DNA from: Acidimicrobiales bacterium
GTDB taxonomy: Bacteria; Actinomycetota; Acidimicrobiia; Acidimicrobiales; Aldehydirespiratoraceae
Length of the DNA stretch: 64,000 nt
Direction: 5' to 3'
Assembly (NCBI GenBank): GCA_029246685.1
Contig: JAQWMR010000016.1
Location: 124,001 to 188,000, forward strand
Shown piece after piece: positions 46,127 through 55,647 of the stretch (the stretch's first letter is position 1; each line of letters begins with the position of its first letter). A program made the translations under genes and the position numbers. The notes under the pieces are model-generated. The model was not told the DNA's origin, did not search any database, and worked only from the letters and a program-made list of their open reading frames with translations.

Positions 46127-46837
46127 ATGACCCTCCTTGAGACCCGTCCGACCGGCACTCCGGTCGCCCTGCGCACCGGACGCCGCTACACCGCGGCCGA
46201 CGTTGCCGCGATGAGCGAGTCGTTCGAAGGTTGTCACCCCTCAGAGGTGATCGGTTGGTCGGTCGAGGAGTTCGGTTCTCGACTCTCGTTGAGCGCCTCG
46301 TTCGCCGACACGCTGCTCATCGACCTGGCGACCAAGGTGGAGCCCGACATCGAGGTCGTCTTCATCGACACCGGCTTCCACTTCGCGGAGACGCTCGCCA
46401 CGGCGAGACAAGCAATGAGCCGATATGCGCTCAACCTCACGGTCCTTCGTCCGCTCCCGACGGCAGCTGACGTGTGGGCGCACGGGGTCGACACGTGCTG
46501 CGGAAGCCGCAAGGTCGCGCCGCTCGAGCGTCACCTCGTCGCCAACGCCGATGCGTGGCTGAGCGGCCTTCGTCGGTCCGACAGTCCAGAGCGAGGCGAT
46601 GCGCCGATCGTGAGCCTCGACCTTCGCGGGCTCGTGAAGATCAACCCGATGGCGGACTGGTCGAGTGACGACGCCGAGCGCTACATCCTCGAGAACGACG
46701 TCCTCATCAACCCACTCGCGTTCGAGGGCTACCCCTCGATCGGCTGCTGGCCGTGCACCGAGCCGGCTGATTCGTCCGATCCCCGCTCGGGCCGCTGGTC
46801 CGGCTCCGAAAAGACGGAATGTGGTCTCCACGCATGA
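46127..46837 (+). CDS. cysH: Adenylyl-sulfate (APS) reductase, [4Fe-4S] type
   Basis: A 236-residue assimilatory reductase that turns activated sulfate into sulfite with thioredoxin. The PP-loop-like SLSASFADTLL binds the nucleotide; four cluster Cys (Cys124-Cys125 in DTCCGSRK and Cys207/Cys210 in GCWPC) mark the APS-specific class, and Cys232 (ECGLH) is the catalytic residue that carries the thiosulfonate. First gene of a coupled run with siroheme and sulfite reductase genes; the next ATG overlaps its stop (ATGA). Confidence 0.94.
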   Translation: MTLLETRPTGTPVALRTGRRYTAADVAAMSESFEGCHPSEVIGWSVEEFGSRLSLSASFADTLLIDLATKVEPDIEVVFIDTGFHFAETLATARQAMSRYALNLTVLRPLPTAADVWAHGVDTCCGSRKVAPLERHLVANADAWLSGLRRSDSPERGDAPIVSLDLRGLVKINPMADWSSDDAERYILENDVLINPLAFEGYPSIGCWPCTEPADSSDPRSGRWSGSEKTECGLHA

Positions 46838-47481
46838 GCGCCACCTACGCCGTCAACCTCGACCTGTCCGGCCGACCCGCCCTCGTAGTGGGTGGTGGTC
46901 GGGTCGCGGCCCGCAAGGTCACCGGACTGCTGCGGGCCGGCGCCGATGTCACCGTCGTCTCCCCCACCGCGGTTCCCGAGATTGCCGACGATCCCGACGT
47001 CCGCTGGTTCCAGCGGCCGTACCAGCGGGGCGAAGTCGCCTCGTACCGCCTTGCGATCACGGCAACCGACGACGCTGACGTCAACGCACAGGTCGCAAGC
47101 GACGCCGACTCGGCCGGTGTCTTCGTGAACTCCGCCGACGACCCCGCCAACTGCTCGTTCACGCTGCCGGCGGTGGCTCGCCGAGGCGACGTCCAGGTGG
47201 CGATCTCCACGAACGGCCGAAGCCCGGCGCTCTCGCGTTGGCTGCGGCGCCGCTACGAGCGGGAGCTGAGCGCGGGCTACGACCAACTCCTCGATCTCCT
47301 CTCGGAGGTCCGAGCTGAGGTTCGTGCCGCCAAGGGCACTTCGGAAGTCGCAGGCTGGGACGACGCGCTCGACGCCGATCTCCTCGGCCTCGTTCGCAGC
47401 GGCCGCATCAACGATGCCCGCACGGTTCTGCTCGACTCCCTCGGCATCGACGACACCGTCCCGACGGAGGTCGCATCGTGA
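46834..47481 (+). CDS. Precorrin-2 dehydrogenase / sirohydrochlorin ferrochelatase-like (CysG N-domain)
   Basis: A 215-residue protein equal to the N-terminal part of CysG (Met8p/SirC type). GGGRVAARKVTGLLRAGADVTVVSP is the NAD site; FVNSADDPANCSFTLPAVARRGDVQVAISTNGRSPALSRWLRR is the conserved core and helix. It makes sirohydrochlorin, and possibly inserts iron, for the sulfite reductase two genes downstream. Overlaps both neighbours by 4 bases. Confidence 0.9.
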   Translation: MSATYAVNLDLSGRPALVVGGGRVAARKVTGLLRAGADVTVVSPTAVPEIADDPDVRWFQRPYQRGEVASYRLAITATDDADVNAQVASDADSAGVFVNSADDPANCSFTLPAVARRGDVQVAISTNGRSPALSRWLRRRYERELSAGYDQLLDLLSEVRAEVRAAKGTSEVAGWDDALDADLLGLVRSGRINDARTVLLDSLGIDDTVPTEVAS

Positions 47482-48242
47482 CTGTCCATCTGGTCGGCGC
47501 AGGCCCGGGCGATCCCGAGCTGCTCACCGTGAAGGCCGTCCGCCTGCTCGAGCAGGCTGACGTCGTCGTCTACGACCGCCTTGTCGATCCCCGGATCCTC
47601 GAGCTCGCGGCGCCGTGGGCCGAGATGGTCGACGTCGGCAAGCGCCCCGGCGCGCCGAGCGACGCCCAGGCCCGCATCAACGAAATCCTCGTGGACCGGG
47701 GCCGCCGCTTCGACTGCGTCGTCCGCCTCAAGGGCGGCGATCCATTCGTCTTCGGGCGGGGCGGCGAAGAGGCACTCGAGCTGCGGGCCGCCGGCATCGA
47801 GGTGGCCGAAGTCCCCGGCATCACATCGGCCATCGCGGCTCCGGCAGCCGCCGGCATCCCCGTCACCATGCGGGGCATCAGCAGCGGCTTCACCGTGGTC
47901 ACGGCCCATCAGGACCCCCACGCCGACCGGCGGCTCGATTGGGACGCGCTCGCTCAGAGCGGCACCACCCTCGTGATCCTCATGGGCGCCAGCCGCACGG
48001 CTATGATCAGCGACCGACTCATTCAGGGCGGCCTCGAGCCGACCACTCCGGTCGCCGTCGTCCATGCGGCGACCACCACCACGCAGGACGTGCAGCGCAC
48101 AACGCTCGCCGGCCTGCCGGAGCTCACCGTGGTCAACCCGTCGACGCTCGTCGTCGGCGCCGTTGCCGCTCAGTCCGTTCTCGACCTGCCGGCCATCAGC
48201 CGGCTCACCACTGATTTCACCCAGGAAGGCACAAACCGATGA
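47478..48242 (+). CDS. cobA: Uroporphyrinogen-III C-methyltransferase
   Basis: A 254-residue SUMT that methylates uroporphyrinogen III twice to give precorrin-2, the first step of siroheme. VGAGPGDPELLTVKA is the SAM-binding loop, YDRLVDPRIL and RLKGGDPFVFGRGGEE are the family signatures, and VPGITSAIAAPAAAGIP is intact. GTG 47478 overlaps the previous stop (GTGA), and the next ATG overlaps its own stop, so three enzymes are coupled. Confidence 0.95.
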   Translation: MTVHLVGAGPGDPELLTVKAVRLLEQADVVVYDRLVDPRILELAAPWAEMVDVGKRPGAPSDAQARINEILVDRGRRFDCVVRLKGGDPFVFGRGGEEALELRAAGIEVAEVPGITSAIAAPAAAGIPVTMRGISSGFTVVTAHQDPHADRRLDWDALAQSGTTLVILMGASRTAMISDRLIQGGLEPTTPVAVVHAATTTTQDVQRTTLAGLPELTVVNPSTLVVGAVAAQSVLDLPAISRLTTDFTQEGTNR

Positions 48243-50029
48243 CCCTTCTCGAGCCATCCATCCCGACCATCGACATCGACCCCGATGTGCAGGCCGACGT
48301 CGACAAGTTCCGCGAGGTGCTGGCCGGCTATCAGACCGGCGACGTGACCGAAGACGTGTTCCGCGTTTTCCGGCTCACCAACGGCATCTACGGGCAGCGC
48401 CAGGGCGGCACCAACCAGATGGTGCGCGTCAAGGTGCCCTACGGCTCGATGCAGCCGGAGCAGTTCGACATGATCGCCAACCTGGTGGAGCGCTACAGCC
48501 GCGGCTGGGCCCACATCACCACCCGTCAGAACCTGCAGTTCCACTACGTGCAGTTGGATCAGATCCCGGACGTCATGCAGCACCTCGCGTCCGTCGGGCT
48601 CACCACCCGTGAGGCCTGCGGCGACACCGTCCGCAACGTGCAGGGCTGTCACCTCGCCGGCGCCTGCCCCCACGAGAACCTCGACATCACGCCGTGGGCG
48701 GAAGCCGCCTACCAGCACTTCGTACGCAACCCGCTGGGCCAGCGTCTCCCCCGCAAGTTCAAGATCAACTTCTCCGGTTGCGACACGGACTGCGGCCAGG
48801 CGATGTTCAACGATGCTGGCGTGATCGCCACCACGCGCACCCTCGAGGACGGCACCGTCGAAGCCGGCTTCCGCGTCTTCATCGCCGGCGGGCTCGGCAC
48901 CACACCGTTCCCCGCCATGGCGCTCGAAGACTTCACCCCGAAGGAGGAGCTGCTCCCCACGCTCGAAGCGATCCTGCGGATCTTCGAACAGACCGGCAAC
49001 CGGGACAACAAGCTCCGGGCTCGCCTGAAGTGGGTTGTCGAGAACCTCGGATTCGAAGAGGTCCAGCGCCGCATCCTGAACACCCGCAAGTTCCTCCTCG
49101 CTTCGTCCTCCTACCCCGGTGGCCTACCCACTGAGGTCCGGGTCGCAGACGACGCGCCCGCCGGTATCGGCAATGGCGCAGCGGTCACGCAGGTCGGCCA
49201 GGGCATCCCCGTGAGCATTGGCGGCGCCTCGCCGTACGACCGTTGGTTCCAGGCCAACGTCGTCCGCGGCATCGCCTCGGGTCAGGTCTCGGCCTACGCC
49301 TGGGCCCAGCTCGGCGACATCACGGCTGATCAGTTCCGCGGCATCGCCGCCATCCAGCGCGAGTTCGAGGCCGACATCCGCCTCACCAACCGTCAGAACC
49401 TGATCATCCGGGGGCTCGACGAGTCCGAACTCCCCCGCCTCTACGAACTCCTCGCGGAGATCGGGATGGCGGAAGAGGGCGCCGAGCTCGTCCGCGACGT
49501 CGTCGCCTGCCCGGGCGCAGACACCTGCAACCTCGCCGTCACCCAGAGCCGTGGCCTCGCCAAGGCAATCGGTGACGCCCTCGACGCCGAGGGCCTCGGC
49601 ACTATCGGTGGCCTGCGGATCAATATTTCCGGCTGCACGAACTCGTGTGGTCAGCACCATGCGTCCGACATCGGCTTCTTCGGGGCCGAGCGCCGGGCCA
49701 ACGGTCGCTCGGCTCTCGGCTATCAGATGTTGCTGGGCGGCTACGTGGGCCAGGAACGGATGCACTTCGGTGACAAGGCGCTGCGGCTCCCCGCGAAGGC
49801 GGCGGCGAATGCTGCCGTGCGGGTCGTTCGCCAGTTCAACGACGAGCGCACTGCCGGCGAGTCCTTCCGAGGCTGGCTCGAGCGCTCCGGCGGTGCGGCC
49901 GCGATCGGTGCGACCCTCAAGGATCTCGACGAGTTCCCCGAATACGACGAGGACCCCGACTTCTACGTCGACTTCGACGAGACCGGCCCGTACTCGGCCG
50001 AGATCGGCGAGTCGGAGTGCGCCACCTGA
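48239..50029 (+). CDS. Ferredoxin-dependent sulfite (or nitrite) reductase, siroheme/[4Fe-4S]
   Basis: A 596-residue two-repeat reductase. Cluster and siroheme ligands are Cys424 and Cys430 (CPGADTCNLAV) and Cys466 and Cys470 (SGCTNSCGQHH); the siroheme-binding Arg/Lys segments (HITTRQNLQFHYV, RLTNRQNLIIRG) are present in both halves. It adds six electrons from ferredoxin. The siroheme genes and cysH in the same operon point to sulfite as substrate, although sequence alone does not exclude nitrite. Confidence 0.9.
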   Translation: MTLLEPSIPTIDIDPDVQADVDKFREVLAGYQTGDVTEDVFRVFRLTNGIYGQRQGGTNQMVRVKVPYGSMQPEQFDMIANLVERYSRGWAHITTRQNLQFHYVQLDQIPDVMQHLASVGLTTREACGDTVRNVQGCHLAGACPHENLDITPWAEAAYQHFVRNPLGQRLPRKFKINFSGCDTDCGQAMFNDAGVIATTRTLEDGTVEAGFRVFIAGGLGTTPFPAMALEDFTPKEELLPTLEAILRIFEQTGNRDNKLRARLKWVVENLGFEEVQRRILNTRKFLLASSSYPGGLPTEVRVADDAPAGIGNGAAVTQVGQGIPVSIGGASPYDRWFQANVVRGIASGQVSAYAWAQLGDITADQFRGIAAIQREFEADIRLTNRQNLIIRGLDESELPRLYELLAEIGMAEEGAELVRDVVACPGADTCNLAVTQSRGLAKAIGDALDAEGLGTIGGLRINISGCTNSCGQHHASDIGFFGAERRANGRSALGYQMLLGGYVGQERMHFGDKALRLPAKAAANAAVRVVRQFNDERTAGESFRGWLERSGGAAAIGATLKDLDEFPEYDEDPDFYVDFDETGPYSAEIGESECAT

Positions 50030-50030
50030 G

Positions 50031-50036
50031 TAGATT
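50031..50036 (+). promoter_or_regulatory. Leaderless -10 element TAGATT
   Basis: TAGATT begins right after the reductase stop codon and ends 6 bases before GTG 50043, so DUF4202 and the MBL gene may also be expressed separately. Confidence 0.45.
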
Positions 50037-50042
50037 GCGGGC

Positions 50043-50618
50043 GTGAGCACCCTCCACGATCTTCTCGCCGCGGTCGACGCGGACAACGCGGACGACCCGA
50101 ACCAGTTCGACGGACGACCCCTTGCGCAAGCACAGGGTCAGATGGCTGACGCCTGGGTGACCCGTCTCGATCCCGACGCAGCCGACGCCGTTCGCATCGC
50201 GGCTCGGGCCCATCACCTGCGTCGGTGGGACTTGCCCCGCGCCGACTATCCGGAAGGCCGCGACGGCTATCTGCGATGGCGCCGGGACCAGAAGAAGGCA
50301 CACGCGGAACGCCTGGCAACGATCCTCGCCGCCGCCGACCCGCAGCTCGTCGAACGAGCCGCCGCGATCGTGCAGAAGAAAGGCCTCGGGTCGGATCCGG
50401 AGGTACAGGTCTTCGAAGACGCCGTCTGCCTCACGTTCATCGAGACCCAGTTCCTCGAGACGGCCGACAAGCTCGGCGACGACGACAAGATGGTCGAGGT
50501 CGTCGCCAAGACCCTGCTCAAGATGAGCGCGGCCGGCCATGAAGCGGCAGCCACCATCGCGCTGGACGAACGCTCAGCGGAGATCATCGGTCGGGCGACG
50601 CAGCAGGCCGCCGACTAG
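50043..50618 (+). CDS. DUF4202 family protein
   Basis: A 191-residue helical protein matching DUF4202: DADNADDPNQFDG, then AARAHHLRRWDLPRADYPEGRDGYLRWRRDQKKAHAE and KKGLGSDPEVQVFEDAVCLTFIETQF. The conserved His/Arg/Asp pattern suggests a metal-dependent HD-like enzyme, but no activity is known to me. Location directly after the sulfite reductase suggests a part in sulfur assimilation; the -10 at 50031 shows it may be partly independent. Confidence 0.85.
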   Translation: MSTLHDLLAAVDADNADDPNQFDGRPLAQAQGQMADAWVTRLDPDAADAVRIAARAHHLRRWDLPRADYPEGRDGYLRWRRDQKKAHAERLATILAAADPQLVERAAAIVQKKGLGSDPEVQVFEDAVCLTFIETQFLETADKLGDDDKMVEVVAKTLLKMSAAGHEAAATIALDERSAEIIGRATQQAAD

Positions 50619-51613
50619 TGCCGCCCCTCTTCGACACCGACTTCGAGCCACACCACGGCGAGCTGACCGACGTCTCGCCGCTGCTGCGGCGCATCGTCTG
50701 CAACAACCCGTCGAAATTCACGTTCCACGGCTCGGGCACCTACGTCATCGGCCGTGGCGACGTCGCAGTGGTGGACCCCGGACCTCGTGACGAAGACCAC
50801 GTCAACGCTCTGCTCCAGTCGCTGGACGGCGAGACCGTGCGGTCGATCCTCATCACCCACACCCACGGCGACCACTCGCCAGCTGCCGCGGCGGTGCAGG
50901 AGGCGACCGGTGCCCCAATCCTCGCGTTCGGAGGCCATCCGAGTATCGCGACGAGCGAGGGCGACGAGGACGTGGCGGACGACAGCGACTGGGACACCGG
51001 CGAGGATCGCAAGGAGCTGACGGACGAGGAAAAGGCGAAGGCCAAGGCGGACCGCGAGAAGCACTTTCCCGACGTCGACTTCGAGCCCGACCAGCGCCTC
51101 GCTCACGGCGACGTCGTCGAGGGCCCCGGGTGGACGGTCGAGGCCCTCCACACCCCGGGCCACATCTCCAACCACCTCTGCTTTGCGCTCGCTGAGGAAC
51201 AGGCCGTGCTGTCCGGCGACCATGTGATGGGGTGGTCCACCACCATCATTCCGCCCCCCGACGGCGACCTCCTCGCCTACCTGTCGTCACTCGAGCTCCT
51301 CCTGGCTCGTGACGACTCAACGCTCTATCCCACACACGGCGGGGCGATCACGAAGCCCAAGCCCTACGTGCAAGAGCTTTACGACCATCGCCGGATCCGC
51401 GAGGATCAGATCATGCGTGAGCTCTCCGACGGACCAAAGTCGGTTCGGGAAATCGTGGAGGTGCTCTACGCCGAGGTGGATCGCGGGCTCTGGCGCCCCG
51501 CAGCCCGATCCGTGATCAGCCACCTCATCGCGTTGTGTGACGCTAACCGCGCCGAACCGGCGATCTCCGATGCGCAGGTGCTGGCGACGGCGACCACGTG
51601 GGTGCGCCGCTAG
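50618..51613 (+). CDS. MBL-fold metallohydrolase (LACTB2-like)
   Basis: A 331-residue zinc hydrolase. The HTHGDH motif near residue 86, a later GHISNH and SGDH...THGG complete the metal site; the C-terminal 80 residues form the winged-helix tail of LACTB2-like ribonuclease/hydrolase proteins (SVREIVEVLYAEVDRGLW). An inserted acidic segment (DEDVADDSDWDTGEDRKELTDEEKAKA, about residues 113-145) is unusual. GTG shares its first base with the DUF4202 stop (TAGTG). Substrate unknown. Confidence 0.8.
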   Translation: MPPLFDTDFEPHHGELTDVSPLLRRIVCNNPSKFTFHGSGTYVIGRGDVAVVDPGPRDEDHVNALLQSLDGETVRSILITHTHGDHSPAAAAVQEATGAPILAFGGHPSIATSEGDEDVADDSDWDTGEDRKELTDEEKAKAKADREKHFPDVDFEPDQRLAHGDVVEGPGWTVEALHTPGHISNHLCFALAEEQAVLSGDHVMGWSTTIIPPPDGDLLAYLSSLELLLARDDSTLYPTHGGAITKPKPYVQELYDHRRIREDQIMRELSDGPKSVREIVEVLYAEVDRGLWRPAARSVISHLIALCDANRAEPAISDAQVLATATTWVRR

Positions 51614-51616
51614 CCG

Positions 51617-52621
51617 TCAGACGCCGACCGATACCTCGACGGGGTGGTGGCAGGCGAAGTAGTGGTCTTCGCCCGGCACTCGCTGCATCTGCGGTTCTTC
51701 GGTGAAGCAGATGTCGGAGGCGTGGCCACAGCGGGTGTTGAACCGGCAGCCCGCGGGCGGGGTGATCGGCGACGGAAGCTCGCCCTCGATGTCGCCGTCG
51801 GACGGATCGACGGTAGGCGCCGGCTCTGGAATCGAGGCGAGCAACGCTCGGGTGTACGGATGGCGCGGGTGCTCGTAGAGCTCGTCGGCGTTGCCGATCT
51901 CGCAGGCCTTGCCGAGGTACATCACGATGATGCGATCCGACACGTTCTTCACCACGGACAGGTCGTGGCTGATGAACAGCAGCGTGAGTCCGTAGCGCTC
52001 CTTCATGTCCTCGAGCAGGTTCAGCACCTGGGCTTGGACCGACACGTCGAGCGCCGACACCGGCTCGTCGCAGATCATCATCTTCGGATCGAGCGCCAAG
52101 GCCCGAGCGATGCCGATGCGCTGGCACTGACCTCCGGAGAACTGGTGCGGTCGACGATCGCCGTACTTGGGATCGATGCCGACCGCCGTCATCAGCTCTT
52201 CGATACGGTCCTGGGGCCACGAGCCCCGGTCATCGCCCCATACAGCGAGACCTTCGGAGATCACGTCACGGATCTTGCGACGCGGATTGAGCGAGGATAT
52301 CGGGTCCTGGAAGATCATCTGGAGATCGGGACGGATGCGACGCAGCGCCTCGCCCTCGAGGTCCGCCAGCTTGTGGCCCTGGTAGTCGACCGAGCCAGCC
52401 TTGATGTCGTTCAATCGGATGATTGACTTTGCGACCGTGGACTTGCCGCAGCCCGACTCGCCGACGATGCCGAGCGTCTCACCCTCGAAGACGTCGAAAG
52501 AGATGCCGCTGACGGCGTGGACCACAGCGCCCTTGCCGACAGGGAACTCGACCTCGAGATCCTGAATCGTGAGGAGAACGTTGGGATCGTCACGCAGCGG
52601 CGCGTGCCCGGAGCCGGCCAT
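51617..52621 (-). CDS. oppF: Oligopeptide ABC transporter ATP-binding protein F
   Basis: A 334-residue ATPase. Walker A GESGCGKST at 54-62, Q-loop FQDP near 105, signature FSGGQ 161-165, Walker B ICDEP near 183-187, and the Opp/Dpp C-terminal extension with four Cys (CRFNTRCGHASDIC...ACHHP), which can bind an Fe-S cluster. Pairs with OppD. ATG overlaps the oppD stop by one base (TGATG). Last gene of the operon. Confidence 0.92.
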   Translation of the reverse strand: MAGSGHAPLRDDPNVLLTIQDLEVEFPVGKGAVVHAVSGISFDVFEGETLGIVGESGCGKSTVAKSIIRLNDIKAGSVDYQGHKLADLEGEALRRIRPDLQMIFQDPISSLNPRRKIRDVISEGLAVWGDDRGSWPQDRIEELMTAVGIDPKYGDRRPHQFSGGQCQRIGIARALALDPKMMICDEPVSALDVSVQAQVLNLLEDMKERYGLTLLFISHDLSVVKNVSDRIIVMYLGKACEIGNADELYEHPRHPYTRALLASIPEPAPTVDPSDGDIEGELPSPITPPAGCRFNTRCGHASDICFTEEPQMQRVPGEDHYFACHHPVEVSVGV

Positions 52622-53685
52622 CAGAAGCCTCCCGTTCCGGCGTAGCCGGCGACTGGCATACCGCTCGCGTTCCGACCTGCGGCGACGTTCGCGGCGAGGG
52701 CCTCTCGGCCCTGGTCCGTGTTGGCCGGGTGGTGGCACGCGAACTCATGCATGCCCTCAACTCCCTGAGCCTCAGGAATCGACTTCAGACAGTCGGGTTG
52801 CGCATAGCGGCATCGTGGCGCGTACGCGCACTGCACCGGCGGGTTGATGAGCTCCGGCGGTCGGCCAGGGATCGGGTCGAGGCGGGTGTGGCTCGGCTGA
52901 TCGATCCGCGGGATCGAGCGCAAGAGCGCATCCGTGTAGGGGTGTCGAGAGTCCCCGAACAGCGTCTCCGTGGCAGAGCGTTCGACGATGCGGCCGGCGT
53001 ACATCACCGCGACGTCGTCGCAGCGTCCCCGCGCGACGCCGAGGTCGTGCGTGATGAGAATCATCGACATCCCTCGCTCCTCGCGCAAGGAGTCGAGGAG
53101 GTTGAGAATGTGGCGCTGGACCGTGACATCGACGGCGGTGGTCGGTTCGTCGGCGATCAGAAGCTTCGGCTGGCAGGCGAGCGCCATTGCGATGACCACA
53201 CGCTGGCGGAGACCGCCGGAGAGTTCGTGGGGATACTGGCTGACCCGCTTGCCCGGCTCGGGAATACCCACTTGACCGAGGAGGTCCTCGGCCATGGCGA
53301 GCGCCTCCGACTTGCTCTGCCCGAGGTGGTAGCGAATCGTCTCGGCGATCTGCTCGCCGCATTTCTTCACGGGGTTGAGCGAGGTCATTGGATCCTGAAA
53401 GACCATCGTCATCTCGACGCCCCAGAAGTGGTCCCGACCGTCCGCGGCAGCCTGGCGGACGTCCTGGCCGTCGAACATGACCGAGCCCTCGATCTCGGCC
53501 GTGCGAGGCAGCAGGTTCATGAGGGTCTTTGCGGTAACCGACTTGCCCGAGCCGGACTCGCCGACGATCCCGAGCATCTGACCCTGCTCGAGCTCGAAAC
53601 TGACGCCGTTGACCGCCTGGACCGTTCCCCGCGTTGTGGGGAAGCGGACAGTGAGATCGCGAACGCTGAGCTGTGGATCGGCCAT
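52621..53685 (-). CDS. oppD: Oligopeptide ABC transporter ATP-binding protein D
   Basis: A 354-residue ATPase. GESGSGKS at 42-49, FQDPMTSLNP near 96-105, LSGGL 155-159 and ADEP 178-181, followed by the C-terminal Cys motif (CAYAPRCRYAQPDC, ACHHP) and an extra tail of about 35 residues rich in Ala/Gly. A GGGGAG ribosome site precedes the ATG by 3-6 bases. Middle gene of the five-gene operon. Confidence 0.92.
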   Translation of the reverse strand: MADPQLSVRDLTVRFPTTRGTVQAVNGVSFELEQGQMLGIVGESGSGKSVTAKTLMNLLPRTAEIEGSVMFDGQDVRQAAADGRDHFWGVEMTMVFQDPMTSLNPVKKCGEQIAETIRYHLGQSKSEALAMAEDLLGQVGIPEPGKRVSQYPHELSGGLRQRVVIAMALACQPKLLIADEPTTAVDVTVQRHILNLLDSLREERGMSMILITHDLGVARGRCDDVAVMYAGRIVERSATETLFGDSRHPYTDALLRSIPRIDQPSHTRLDPIPGRPPELINPPVQCAYAPRCRYAQPDCLKSIPEAQGVEGMHEFACHHPANTDQGREALAANVAAGRNASGMPVAGYAGTGGF

Positions 53686-53693
53686 CGTCTCCC

Positions 53694-54578
53694 CTAGAAC
53701 GCCGTCTCGCGGACATCGAAGTACTCACGGACACGGTCGCCGGCAAAGTTCAGCGACAGGATTGTGAGGAACATCACACCGATCGGGAACATGGCAACCC
53801 ATGGGTTCTCCTGAAGGTCGCGACTCTGCCGCCCGTCGTTGATGGTGATACCCCAACTCTCGCCGCCGTCGACCGATAGGCCGAGGAAGGCGAGCCCACC
53901 CTCCGCGACGATCGCGACACCCATGCCGAGTAGCCCCAACGCGGCCATCGGGATGAGGACGTTGGGGAGAAGTTCGCGAATGATGATACGGAAGTGTTTC
54001 GCGCCGATGACCTTGGCAGCCAGGACGAACTCGCGCTCGGCAAACACGAGCGTGGCTGCTCTGGCGAGCCGGCCGACCGGGGCGACAGCGAGAATGCCGA
54101 GGGTGATTGCGACGGTGAACAGAGACACCTGGTCGAACGCATTGACGATCAGAAGAGCGAGGACCAGCTGAGGGAACGAGAGCAGCGAGAAGAAGATGAA
54201 GCCGATGACGGCATCGACCTTGCCCTTGAAGTAGCCGGCGACAATCCCGAGAGAACCTCCGACCACCATGCCGAAGATGATGGCGAACAGGCCAACCGCC
54301 AGGGACGTACGAGCACCGAGGATCGTGAGGTCGAACACGCTACGACCGTTGGCGTCGGTGCCGAACCAGTGTGACATCGACGGCGCCTCGCGGGGGCCGC
54401 CCTGCGCCCCATCACTCGTGACCGGTAGCCATGGCGCCAGCAACGCTACGAGGCCGATCGTTGCGAGCCACCCGATGCATACCCAGAAGCCGATGCCCAG
54501 CTCCTTCTCGACCGCGTCGTCCGGCATTTCGTCGACGTCGGCCCCGACGATCGTCGTCTCAGCGTCCATGTCGCTCAT
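53694..54578 (-). CDS. oppC: Oligopeptide ABC transporter permease C
   Basis: A 294-residue permease with a 30-residue acidic N-terminus, a first membrane segment (FWVCIGWLATIGLVALLAPWL), the linker HWFGTDANGRSVFDLTILGARTSLAVG typical of DppC/OppC, and the EAA-like loop AKVIGAKHFRIIIRELLPNVLIP. About six helices. Overlaps oppB by 4 bases (ATGA). Confidence 0.92.
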   Translation of the reverse strand: MSDMDAETTIVGADVDEMPDDAVEKELGIGFWVCIGWLATIGLVALLAPWLPVTSDGAQGGPREAPSMSHWFGTDANGRSVFDLTILGARTSLAVGLFAIIFGMVVGGSLGIVAGYFKGKVDAVIGFIFFSLLSFPQLVLALLIVNAFDQVSLFTVAITLGILAVAPVGRLARAATLVFAEREFVLAAKVIGAKHFRIIIRELLPNVLIPMAALGLLGMGVAIVAEGGLAFLGLSVDGGESWGITINDGRQSRDLQENPWVAMFPIGVMFLTILSLNFAGDRVREYFDVRETAF

Positions 54579-55588
54579 GAGGACCTCACCCGTGGGTCGA
54601 GCCAGCCATAGAGCAGGTCGACGAGGAAGTTGATGATCACGAAGCCGGCAGCGATCACGGCAACAAAGGCCATCACCACCGGCGGATCGGTGCGGATCAC
54701 GGCCTCGACCAATTCACGCCCGACGCCCGGGATCGAGAAGATCGTTTCGATCACGAGAGTCCCGCCGAGCAGCGCCCCGGTGTTCACACCGAATACCGTG
54801 ACCAGCGAGAACATCGACGGACGGAGCGCATGGCGATACATGATGTGGCGGTCGGGCATGCCCTTGGCCCGGGCCATGTGGACGAAGTCGTCCTGCAGCG
54901 TTGTTATCAGGTCGGTTCGAAGCAGGCGCTGGTAGGTAGCTGAGAGGCCCACACCCAGCGTTATCGCAGGGATGAACAACGACTTCAGCTCGTCGTACCA
55001 CCCATTATTCGAATATCTCGTGGGGAACCACTGCAGTCTGATGCCGAAGATGTATAGGAGAATGACCGCCAACGCGAAGTTCGGGATCGACAGCAGCCCG
55101 AACGACGCGAACGTCGAGACACGATCGAAGCCCCGATTCGCTCGGTAGGCCGCCGCGAGTCCCCATGGGACCGCGACGCCGATCGCGATGATCTGCGTCA
55201 TCACCACGAGCCGGATCGTGATCGGCAGCCGATCTTTCAGGATCGATGACACCTCGAGCCGACTGGTCGTCGACGTTCCAAGATCACCGCTAGCGATGTC
55301 GCCCAGCCAGCTGCCGTAACGGGTGAAGATGTCGTCATCAAGGTTGTTCTCCGCCTTGATCCGATCGATGTACTCACAGTCGCCGACGTTCTGGCCGAGC
55401 TGCTGTGTGTCGTCCATCTCACCAGCGCGAATGGCATCGCAATGGCCATTCGTGTCGAGTTCAGCTCCGGCGGCGATGAAGTTCTTGAGCGGTGTATCGC
55501 TCAGGTTGATCGACGCGAACGTCGCGATCGTCACCGCGAACATCACGAGAATCAGCAGCGCGAGACGCTGAAGGATTAGTTGTCGCAT
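54575..55588 (-). CDS. oppB: Oligopeptide ABC transporter permease B
   Basis: A 337-residue permease. The first helix (LALLILVMFAVTIATFASINL) is followed by an enlarged outer loop (about residues 33-90) with two Cys (GHCDAI, GDCEYID), larger than in standard OppB. The conserved YGSWLGDIASGDLGTS, the EAA loop ARAKGMPDRHIMYRHALRPS and SIPGVGRELVEAVIRTDPPVV match the family. The insertion may fit a specialised binding protein. Confidence 0.9.
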   Translation of the reverse strand: MRQLILQRLALLILVMFAVTIATFASINLSDTPLKNFIAAGAELDTNGHCDAIRAGEMDDTQQLGQNVGDCEYIDRIKAENNLDDDIFTRYGSWLGDIASGDLGTSTTSRLEVSSILKDRLPITIRLVVMTQIIAIGVAVPWGLAAAYRANRGFDRVSTFASFGLLSIPNFALAVILLYIFGIRLQWFPTRYSNNGWYDELKSLFIPAITLGVGLSATYQRLLRTDLITTLQDDFVHMARAKGMPDRHIMYRHALRPSMFSLVTVFGVNTGALLGGTLVIETIFSIPGVGRELVEAVIRTDPPVVMAFVAVIAAGFVIINFLVDLLYGWLDPRVRSS

Positions 55589-55647
55589 ACGACTTAACCT
55601 CCGGACGCGTCCGCACTACTGATTCTCGTGTACTGCTCGATCAAAGA

